Source: Glandiceps talaboti
Lineage: Eukaryota > Hemichordata > Enteropneusta > Spengelidae
Length of the DNA: 64,000 bases
Assembly (NCBI RefSeq): GCF_964340395.1
Contig: NC_135556.1
Span: 17,015,642 to 17,079,641, forward strand
Direction of reading: 5' to 3'
The notes beneath the pieces were generated by a model. It saw only the letters and a list, made by a program, of their open reading frames with translations, ran no database searches and was not told where the DNA came from. This document shows, one piece after another, positions 1 to 11,500 of this stretch. The position numbers and the translations under genes were made by a program. Numbering within the stretch: position 1 is the first letter of the stretch; every line of letters starts with the position of its first letter.

Positions 1-2401
1 CAGAAAGATCAATATTCATTTAAAACTAGATGATTAGTCCTAATATTATTAAGAACAGGACTGTTTGGTACAAATAATAAAACTTGAATTAAAGTTAGTT
101 GACAAAGGGTGCATGAACCTTGTAGCAATTATTTGACTACAGGCCAATGATGACATATGATGGTGCGAGGACTAACAATACGTGTCGTGTTCCGAAATAA
201 AAGTTTCATTTATCTTGTTAATGAAATCAAACTTAGTGGTGCGTTGACCCATGGCATGCTGTGTATTGTTCAGTGTGTGAACGATAGACTACATTTAGTC
301 TACTAATGACTGTTCACAAGACATGTTTTGTTCTTGTTCATGTCCGTGTTCTCAGTTTTCTACATATTCAGCCCGGGAGTACATCACATGGACAAAATTG
401 AACCAAAAAATGATTTTGATTATAAATAATGTTATGGAAGTACAAATTGTGATACTTTCAGTGCCTTCATGCCTATGTTATTGAGGTATTGATAGAAATT
501 AATATAGTATAAACATGTAACTTTGTTGACAACTCATCAGTACATCATACTATCAAGCTAAATATTTTTGCAACTAGAAATTTTTTAACTAATTCTTATC
601 TCAAAGACTAATTTTTACTAATTACCAGACTGGTACATTGTGTTAATGTACAAGAAAGCATAAAAGTCACCACTTATTTTTGCATAGTTGTTGTCCAGTG
701 AAATATTAACCAAAAATAAGTCTTTAGCAAAAATTTCCAGGTTTACAATTACAGTATGTCTGTTTCCCAACACAGTGTTTTCCCTGGCAGGTTCTAGTTC
801 CATATCCTACATGTATGCCATGAAGATGGTCATTATGATACCTTGTTTGCTAAAGGATATTAATCATTATGGTCTGTCAGGGGAATTTGGTAACATACAA
901 TACCCTTTTCCTCCCACATATACAGGGGTGACTCAGTAAAACATCTGTGAATGTTATCCACAGAAGATTCTGTCTCTGAACAAAAAACACTAGTTGCCAT
1001 TGCGTACAGCACAATTGTATGTGCGTGAAATTATTCTATGTATAAAGGCCAAATAAAAAAGTAGTATGTTTCCAATAACCTAGTCTAGTTTCTATACAGT
1101 ATCGTTACGATTTATACCACAGTTGGCATCCAGACTACCATTAACCAGACAAACCCTAGTTTAACCCTAAAAAAATTTTTGCATACAAAAAGGTAAAATG
1201 GTAACAATTTACTTCTATTTATGTTTACACCTTCATGCCTTTGCCTCATCTGTGGTCACTTTTTTAAAAAATCATTCCAGAGAGAAACAGGGTCTTTTTA
1301 GTCTATAACAGTACAGTCTGCATAACATGTTTGTCTACTTATCTTACATGTATACTTTGCTTAATTTACTTCTTTTACACTTCATCAAACTCTCATGGAA
1401 GCATTGTGACCGACAAGTATCTTAACCTGGGGTCGAAGTAATTTATCAATTTTTTTAAAACATAAAGTAAAATAAAATAAAATTCTGACCTACCTACCCT
1501 ATTTTCTGAAGTTGCGTTATCGAAAACAAACATTTTTGCCTAATGGAACATCACTGGATGATGTTTCCACTTGTTCTCTTTGAAATGGTTCATTTGTTAT
1601 GTTCTATTTACTAAGCATAATTCTCAATATTTGTGTTACAGGTACTTGATCACCTGATTTCCTGTATGTGATATTGAGTTTCTCAAGTTGACTATTAAAA
1701 CCAGAATTTTTTACAGGTTCAAGTGAACCCTGCTACAGAGTAAACAACTTGTAATCAGTTGGAAAATATATGCCTCATTTCCAATTGTAAAGGCAAAATA
1801 ATTTCATTCTTATTCCATTTTATGAAGATTAACTTCACATTATGAATTTATACCATCATTCTTTATGCTCGATTTTGTTTATGGTGCCATAATTTGTCAT
1901 CAATTTTGCAGTTATTGTGTTTTTATACAAGTAAACAGAAATGTCTTAACCATAATGAAATTACTTTTGTTTGTTTGAAGAACTTTTTAGAATTTAATAT
2001 CGAGGATAAATGTGTTTTCCTGCATGTGTCAATTGATTGGTTCTGGTTGACTTGTCATGCGTGTTAATACACATCAGTGTTTGTAATAACACACTCAGTG
2101 TCACAGCTCTAACAGCGTTTCATATTATTGCCAATAATGTTATCTCTCTATTGCACATGAGAAATTCTTAATTTAGACCCATGAAATCTACCTGGAGTCT
2201 GGAGATTCAGTGAATAATTTATGTACAAATATGTTTAAAGTTAATATCGCAGTTGGTAACATTTTTTTTTGCCAAGTTTACTAATCACTTTTATCTTTTC
2301 ATTTCCCCGGAAATGAGCTGTTTTATGTTTGCTGTGTAAACTTATATAAGAGGCTAAGTGTCAATATTTTATTGACGTCATTTCCATAATCATATTTCCA
2401 G
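1..2401 (+). other. OBI1 intron 1 (3' part)
   Basis: Unique AT-rich sequence ending in the exon 2 acceptor. I looked for an exon carrying the missing CxxC of the RING (a Cys-His-Ile-Cys-like codon run) on the + strand and found none, so exon 1 is probably left of base 1. A perfect CRE-type palindrome TGACGTCA lies at 2373-2380, just before the acceptor, and an AGGTTCA inverted pair lies at 1715-1730. No other gene is seen. Confidence 0.7.
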
Positions 2402-2537
2402 GTACGCCAGCCAGTAGTATGTCGCAACCAACATGTTTTCTGTACTGTGTGCATGGACATATGGCTTCAAAACAATCAACAGTGTCCTACCTGTAGAATT
2501 CCCATTACTCCCGATTTTCCATGTAGACCCATCCTTG
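2402..2537 (+). CDS. OBI1: OBI1 exon 2: RING finger C-terminal two thirds
   Basis: The acceptor is catatttccag ending at 2401 and the donor is gtaagg at 2538. The exon encodes 45 codons plus one base. Six RING zinc ligands are visible at exon residues Cys7, His11, Cys14, Cys17, Cys28 and Cys31, in the C3HC4 order once the first CxxC pair from exon 1 is added. The tract CRIPITPDFPCRPILG just after the ring matches the human CRVPITPENPC segment. An ATG inside the exon opens a different frame and is not a start. Confidence 0.95.
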
Positions 2538-5500
2538 GTAAGGAAAGAGCATTTATTTATCAATTTTTGTTCATTAAATTTTCCTGATAATTTAAATATT
2601 CTTCTAGTTTTGAATTTGATGGATGTGTCATTGAGTATGTAAATTTTTTAAATATTTTTTTTAAGAGTCTACAAGGACAAGTCTCATGTACAGTACCAAA
2701 AAAACAGATAGTTATTCAAATAATTTTGATGGGCTTCTCCTGAAAAGTATAGGTTGGGCAACTACATATTGTTTTCTTATTTCATGTATTTTAGTTTTGA
2801 CATCAGAAATCCTTTAAATCTTTCTGATCATTTAATTATTCATCTAATGTCTGTCATGATAAATGCCACTGTTCTGTTTTTCTTTATATTTGGAACATAA
2901 TAATGTCAGTTTAGAATATCAACATGGGTTTTATTAAGAGATATAAAGTAGTGGTTCTGAAAAAAATGCATCACAGTAGGTGTGGTCAATATATATGTGT
3001 CAGATCCTTTCTGTCTCTAGGAGAGATAGACACATGTAGAGGCAAACTGACAGACAGAGGTACACAGAAAAAAACAACCTCGCTCTCTCTACGCATAAAT
3101 CTAAAGTGCACATACACAAACACATTCTACACATACTCGCATACATACATACATACATACATACTCGCATACATACATACATACATACATACATACATAC
3201 ATACATACATACATACATACATACATACATGTACACACATACACATGCTATCACATGTACTCAATTTCTCAACATAGAATCCACACATTAGTAGGAGTAG
3301 TAGCAATACTTTATTCATCATGGAAAACATGAAATTTGCTTTCCAAGTATCTAATAATATTGAAGAATATGATGACCTGGACATATTTTAATTAATTGAC
3401 AAATTTATGTCAGCAAAGTTCAATTTACATGTATCTGGCATCACCACTTTCATTGTTATTGTAACCAAACTGAACTACTTTAAACCAGAACCTACTAGCG
3501 GTGACAATTCAAAATATCATAGATATTTATGTTCAATAGTACTATCAGTCATGAGTGTTTTTTTTTAAATTTGACACTGTCTATAACAATGTCAACACAG
3601 ATTGTGTTATATTTGTTTATGTTTTCCCCAAAGGTGGCACTCATCATGATCAGTGTGAAAGTGCTAAAAGCAATTTATCAACTCCATCCATCAGAAAGGC
3701 TAGATTTGATGTACTTTATCAAGACTATGAAGTAAGTCAATCTGGACAACATTTTACATCCCTCAGAATGTTGTTTTTTTTTGTACAAACCTACAGATGC
3801 AGCATCATGCATGTTCAGTCTTGCACTGTTTACTGGTAACAGAACATATTCATATCTTTGCTGTTAGTGTTATATTCTACATCACACCTCCTCAGGTGCA
3901 GGTAGATTTCAAAATCGAGGCACACATTTTGCATGTTAGTTATTATTTGAATACAACATATAACTATACAAATCTCTTCAGAATAACAAGAAACATATTT
4001 AAAAAATGGTTGTTTTAGATGATAAAACTCTGGATTTTGAAATTAATGAAAGATTTAATCAAAATTATTTGATCGATTTACTTGTTGCGAGTGCAGTTAA
4101 GTAAATGAATGCACGAAACCTCGCTATCTTTAATATTTGAGACTTCTTGTCAAATGCGAGACATTCAACATCAGCAAATTTCGATACTATCAAAAGCATA
4201 ATGCATATTGTGTTGCCACATTAGGCCCTCAACAGCTCTAGAAATATGCTGTCCATTCACTCCGACATGTCTTTGTTTGTCGAAACGGAGATGTGTTGGA
4301 GTTCGATGATTGGCTCTTGGCGTATTCTTTGTGAGTGTTTGTTGACAAAGAGTTTATATGCTTTAAATTTGTTTATTTTTGAAGCACACTTGAAGTTCTG
4401 TAGAACAGTACAATGATGTCAGAATAACTAACCCTTCTAGGCTTAGGCAAGAAACATCATTATTTGATTAGGCAAGAAAAGATGTCCCGAAATAACAAAT
4501 ACAGGAGTAATTTCAGAAAAGAGAACATTCTCACGCCTGTAGATTTTAAACTTGCTGTCAAAATCACAAGGTAATGATAATGGCAGTTCTATTGTAAATT
4601 ATATCATTTGTCAGCAATGTGATGATAAAGAATACAAAGTACAGAGTAGAGTCCTGACTATAATTCATTCTGTTGCCATAGACTACCGAGTCTTTAATTT
4701 ACTAGACCAACATACAAATTGTGGCTTTGAAGTTTGAAGCAAGCAATGGAATTTCACAAAGTGATCGACCATTTGAATTAAGCATAATCCTACCCTATCA
4801 CAAGTATAGGAATCACATGAGATAATGAGATGAACTTTCACAGTAAATGTATAGTACTTTATGTGACATGAAACAACATATACATCAGCCTACAATGATG
4901 TATTATGGAGACAGTCATCAACTAAATTAACAAGCTTTCAAGGCAATGAAACCATAAACTGGGCAACCTGTTCTTGTCTTGGTAACTTTAAAATGCTGTC
5001 ATCATAAATTCCATATTTGAAGTGAATCCTGGCATCATTTATTACTGCAATCTAATATGTAACAGGCAAACTTTAAATAAAATATTGTTTGCACATTGTA
5101 AATTTCAAAGTCAAGGTGCACACCGTGCATGCCACAGGTACTCGAATCAATATGTATGATTTTAAAAAAAAATATGTATATAAATAAGTATTATTTATAT
5201 ACAATACATTTTTTTTCTACACATTGATTCGAGTACCTGTGGTGCATGCTAAAAAAAAACTATTTCACCCCAGCATACTCCCACAACAATGTATGTATAA
5301 TTTGCCAGTGTCGCTTCTCTTTCTCCAGTCACACACACACACTCACTCCTATATAGTATATGTATGACCCCCCAACCACACATAAACACTCACACACACA
5401 TGTAAACAGACTGTCACTATACATAACTTTGTGTATCACCCCCTTTTTCAAACCATACTCAAACTACATATTTAATTGATTGTATCACTCACCCTCCCCT

Positions 5501-8500
5501 AACTACACACGCTCACTCTATGCATAATTCTGTGTACCCCCTCACTGCACGCATTCACACTGTGCATAATTGTTTGTATCACTCACCCTTCTCCAACCAC
5601 ACACACTCACACTATGCATAATTCTCTGTACCCCCTCCCTCACCACATGCATTCACACTATGCATATTTATTTGTTTGTATCAGCTGCCCTCCCATCTAA
5701 ACACACACACATGCAGTAGGGTAGCAAATATGCTTATTAAAAAATATATAGGATATGACCCATTTGTTGGTTTCAGTCAACCACTTGAAACAAGCATAAT
5801 GCTGTATGTGGTGCTATGTCAATTTTACCACACTTCTCCATCTCCGTTTAATACCAGGGTTAGAAAACCTTAACAAGGAAACTGCAAAATCTCATGAAAT
5901 ATTCTGCAAAGGTATTGCAGAGTGAAGATTTATTAGGCTTAGTTTTGAGTAGGTATCATAAGATTATTAAAAGATTAATTTGTATAATTAATGATTTTCA
6001 GTGCATAGCTGATAACTTGTCAATGTATGCTTCCAATTTTGTGCAACTTTCTTGAAAAATTTATAGTAAGATGGCACATGTGTTATTCATAAAGGTAAGC
6101 TGTGCTTACGTGTTTATGAGAAGAATTCACATAATTTGTCATCGTTGTTAACATGATAGAGTATATGACATCAAGTAATGTATCATTGATCACATTTACA
6201 AACCATGGTTAAAACATTGAAATGCAACACAAAAAATATCTTTGATGTGTTATTCACTTATTACTGATATGCAATGATTAATTTGTATACGTTGTAGTAA
6301 AAGAAATTCAGTTATCGCTTTAATAGGTGAGTGATTGTTGCTTCAGCAATAAACATTTTGAAATTGATATTATAATATGTGTGTCTTGTATCTTTTGTTG
6401 GACTTAGTATTTAAATTTAGGTGATGTTTATCCTTCATCGCAAATTAATTTACTTGCGTTATTGTAGAAAGGAGTTGCGAGGCTTCGGCTACTCCTTCAG
6501 AAAATAACCCAAATATGCTTATTAAAAAATAAGAAAATATGCCATTTGTGACATTTATATAACAAGTAACACATGAATTTATCGCTTTCAACTCTTCTGG
6601 GAGTATATGCGCAATGTATATCAACTTTGGTTGTTGCTACTTTGATTTATAGGGGCAAGTCAGACTTGGAATATTTTTTAGGTGTGATAAATACTTGGTT
6701 GGTACAACTATTAAATTAACATACTTTAAAATAATACAATAATCCCCCACCAGTGTTTTTAGCAAATGTTTTGGAACTCTGGTAGAACTTCTTTAGATTT
6801 ACCTTCATATTCATAGTACCATAATTGTAAATGGAAATGCTGGTAAAATACTTTGGATCCTTGGGACACATGAGATTTTACCTACTTTATCACCACCCTT
6901 AACAAAAACACAGCCCATGTCTCCTCTGAAGCAAAGTTCATCCCATGACGTCTTTACCTACTCTCGACCCTTAAAAAACACATACCATGACTTTGAAATA
7001 AGGTTCATCCCATGACGTCTTACCTACTCACCACCCTTAAAAAAACACAGACCACGTCTTTGAAATAAAGATCATCCCATGACTTCTTACCTACTTACCA
7101 CCTTTAACAAAAATACAGACCATGTCTCCTTTGAAATAAAGTTCATCCCAGGACTTACCTACTCACCACCCTTAACAAAAATACAGACCATGTCTCCTTT
7201 GAAATAAAGATCATCCCAACACTTCATACCTACATTGTACTCACCACCCTTAACAAAAACACAGACCATGTCTCCTTTGAAGCAAAGTTCATCCCATGAT
7301 GTCTTACCTACTCACCACCCTTAACAAAAACACAGACCATGTCTCCTTTGAAATAAAGTTCATCCTTGACTTCAACTTGCCCCTTTAACATGTCAGAATC
7401 ATTACTCAAGTGGCATACATGTGTAATGTGTGTTATAACAGTATACATTTTATCATTATGTTTGCCTGCAAGGTTTACAACCAGTGTTTGCTTAAAACTT
7501 AAAATTTGATGAAACTTGTCAGAAACATTTGCTGAATAGTACATATGTGTGTTAGATATGATTGCAAGGTTTACAACCATACATGTACATGTATTACTCT
7601 GGTAATCGGAGCTTCAGTTTACAAAGATAGACACAAACTAAAACTGTTGTTGCAACATGTTGATACAACAGTAATACAATATTGAACAAATATAGATTTA
7701 ATGATAATCTCAGTAGGGCGGCTCTCCAAAAGTTAGTTCAAATACTTGCATCGTACGGTTTTGGAACTTCCAATATTTTATCTTGATCACAGGGTGATTA
7801 GAATTGCACATCAGTAGAACCACTATCACCCACTTGTGTAGTCTACCACATCAAATAACAATAGTTTTTGTTTGTATCTATCTTAGTAAACAGAAGCCTT
7901 AATTACCAGCGTCATAGTTATGGAAGTGCATGGCTTACAAAATCTTTACAACTCATGCATTGGCTTCCAAACTGAGATTACATAGTGTAAATGTGCTTTA
8001 CAATAAATCCCTCCCCCAATGTACCCTCTACTAATAATAGACAAAACTTTTTGATGTTGGTTAAAACTGGGCTACTTGCAACTCCCCACATGGTAAGAGA
8101 TAGGGGAAACCAAATTTGTTTCATCATTTGCATCACAAGATGAAATTACTGGGCATTGTTGGAATGTCAAGTTGGCATAGTGGGCACTTTCAGCCCACTT
8201 TGCCACATCTTGATAAGCTCCAATCCCTACCTCGATGTCACAAATTGTGTTCTGATATGATGACATGTCTTGGTGATCTCTCTCTCTCACTCCCCCCCCC
8301 CCCTCCCTTGGATACCATAGACTTTGTTCTGATTTGATGATACATCTTGGTAAACTCCAAACCCCCACTCCCTCCCCCAGATATCACAGGTAGTATTCTA
8401 ATTTGATGACACATCTAAGACTAGTAATCACCAACCTCCTCCCCCTGATTTTACAAACTACGTTATGTTTTGATTTGATGACACATCCTAGCAATCACCC

Positions 8501-11500
8501 ACCCCTCCCCCAGATGCCATAGACTATGTTCTGATTTAATGACACAACTTAGTAAAAACCCACCCCTCCCCTAGATGCCATAGACTGTTCTGATTTGATG
8601 ACAACTTAGTAAAAACCCACCCCTCCCCCAGATGTCATAGACTATGTTCTGATTTGATGACACATCTTAGTAAACATCCACCCATCCCCAGATGCCATAG
8701 ACTATGTTCTGATTTGATGACGCATCTCAGTAGGCACCCACCCCTCCCCATACATCATATTGTGTTCTGATTTGATGACATATTCTCAATCAACCTTCCA
8801 TGGAAGTCTGTCATGAATCCTATGTCCCTACTGATAATCCCTGTAAGTGCGTGAATAATTTGAGAGAAAGAGTGTGAACAACCTGTGACTATAAGAAAAT
8901 GATAACCACTAATATTGGTAATATCAGGATGCTTTATTAACAATCTTAGCACATTATCTTATCAGTTTAGTAGCATTATCTGCTATTATAAAACATCATA
9001 GTTTTAGGCAAGGTTTTGGTATATTACCATAACTTATATCCAAGGTCAGGTTTGTCATGGACATTTGACATTGTGGATACATGGGTCTATTGTATATGGA
9101 AGTAATGTATATAATATGTGTTATCGTATACATTTTTAGGGAATCTACATATTAAACGTAAAAGTCCATCGTTAAAGTTTTTCAAACTTGTGATCATAAC
9201 TTGGTGACTATCGTGAATTTGTTGATACTGTACGTGTGTAATAAATTCATGAATTAATCTTTTGTCAGTAATAAAAAATGAAAGGATCTACTTCCAACGA
9301 AATTTTATCTTCCACCAGAATGAAATACAGAGACTAGAATCACAGATAGAGGTACTTCAGAAGCAGAATAAAGGCCTGACAAAGCGTCTCGAAGTTGGCG
9401 GCAGTGGTGATGCAAGTATACTGTTCTCTAAGTCGAAGGAGAGTTCTCCCAGAACAAAATCTGAAAAGAAGGGATGCGAGCTAGATACGTTGATGGGTTT
9501 AACAGAAAAGCTGGAAGATGCTACAAGAATGTACGAATCCATCAAGAACGACATGGATCAACTCAAAGAGGTGCAGGATTAAGTTACATATAGAGATAAA
9601 GTATACAAGATCTTATCAATTATGTATTTTCGTAGCTTCCATACCCATCAATAATTTCATGCAAGTCTTATCCGTGTTTGCTGTATCGTAGGTGTGTCTG
9701 ATATGGACTGACTTTTTGGCTTTAATAACTCTTCGTAACATAGTTACTTCATGATATGTCCAATTAGGAAAATTGTAGGATGCATATGCCGAACCATACG
9801 CAGCACAAATTTTTAATCTTTTAAACTTTTTACCACTAACGTTATCTCGGCTCACATTTCACAAAATATTTAATAATAGTAGTCAATTTTTCATCATATC
9901 TTTTTATTTGCATTTGCAATGAATAAGAAATAAAGTCTTATCGCTTTCAATCCAGATGAACATGAGAAATTAATGAATTTACCGAGAGTATTCAAACCAT
10001 AGCTGTGAAATTTGACAAGAAACTTGTGTTAGAAAAGTTTATATAACTAGCATGCAACAGTACATTTGTGTGTTGATTCTTGACAAAGTTTGTTTTCTTG
10101 GCCTTCAACGTTTCATTTCTGATTTGAAGTTTAGTCAAACTTGCCAAAAAATACATTAAATTCTTATTCTGACATGGAATTGTTCAGGTGGTCAAATCAG
10201 ATTATTATTAATATTACACATGACAAAAATTCCAATATTATTTGTAGATAACTTGATTTTTTAAAAATTATAAGATTTAAAGATAAAAAGAAAGAGAGAA
10301 AAAAAACAGTTGGTCCTTAGTATATTTATTATAATTAAACTCACAGAGATACCATCCTCCTCATGCTAACTTGCCTATAAGAGATCATATTGCATTGAAT
10401 GTGACTTGAAGAATGTGAGTAGGCCAGTATATAATATACTTCTGTGCATCCCCTACTTCCACACATACTGTAAGTGATATCTGGAAATCCTATGTTTACA
10501 TTCATGATCCCGACACGTATAGTACATTTCCACATAAATCTATGATATTACAGCAAACTGTTGTCACGAGTCATAGATTAGTGTGCTTCGTTTTATTTTT
10601 CCTGAGCAAGTGTGTTATAGTAGTACAGGTTTGATACTCTTTTTGTGCGGACGATGTTTTCTAGACTTGTTTGACATCATATTGACCCAGACAAGTGTAC
10701 GATAAGACGGTAGTACAGTAGACATTCTCCGCCACAAATGATTCAATAGTCAGAATACCACTATCCAGAAATCCTGAAATATAAACATGATAAATAAGGC
10801 CACATGGTTATTTTTCATAAATAGCCATCTCGAAAACAAAGCATCAAAAAAAGTGTGAGGAATCTCAAGAAATTGATACCACACCTACGTGTCCTTGGAA
10901 ACTACAACAATAAGTGTGACAACAAATCATGATATGCGTCTGATTCTAGTGGTGATGTCCAGTAACACATTGTTAACATGCCTCCATGAAGTATGTATGT
11001 CCCCTGTACATAATACATTTCATGTTCATCTATAGTCAATTAGTTTGACCAGGAAGTACCACCTTTTAATATGAAATATTCACATTGTAAATTGAATTAA
11101 TAATGTTGTTTTAAACAATTAAACATTACGTAGATTTTAAAATGCAAACAGAAACTAAATGATATATACCCCAGCATTTCTTCTTGGGTTACAATTCCAG
11201 TCCATGACTTGAAGGTGTGGGAAAGCAGAAGAAGCAGCAGCCGCAGCAGTAGCTGGCGCTTGGCTGTGAATTGACCCATACTGTTTTGAGGAATTCTTGG
11301 ATTTACTTCAGAAATAATCTTTGCTTAATTTGTGCCAATGTGATGAGCTGGAATTCATGCAGGATGTTACATTCAAAATGTTTCATTCAGTTTGCTTGCC
11401 AATCATTATGTGAAAGTGTTGTGAAGTGATCCAATATGGAGCGTCTTCCTGCAATTTTTTTCAAGGAATTAATTCCTTGTGCCATTCCGGGATTAATTGG

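Larger units (their letters stand above)
2538..3633 (+). other. OBI1 intron 2
   Basis: Bounded by gtaagg and ccaaag. It contains an (ATAC)n microsatellite and a probable LINE 3' end in reverse orientation. Both are listed separately. Confidence 0.85.
3732..9318 (+). other. OBI1 intron 3
   Basis: A 5.6-kb intron bounded by gtaagt and caccag. It is unusually rich in tandem and inverted repeats: a foldback element at 5125-5250 and minisatellites near 5320-5710, 6879-7375 and 8201-8790. Apart from these it is unique AT-rich DNA with no recognisable coding exon. Confidence 0.85.

Noticed and set aside
8201-8790. CRISPR-like regular repeats (also 6879-7375)
   Set aside because: Units are contiguous and degenerate with no unique spacers, in eukaryotic intron DNA. 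They are minisatellites.
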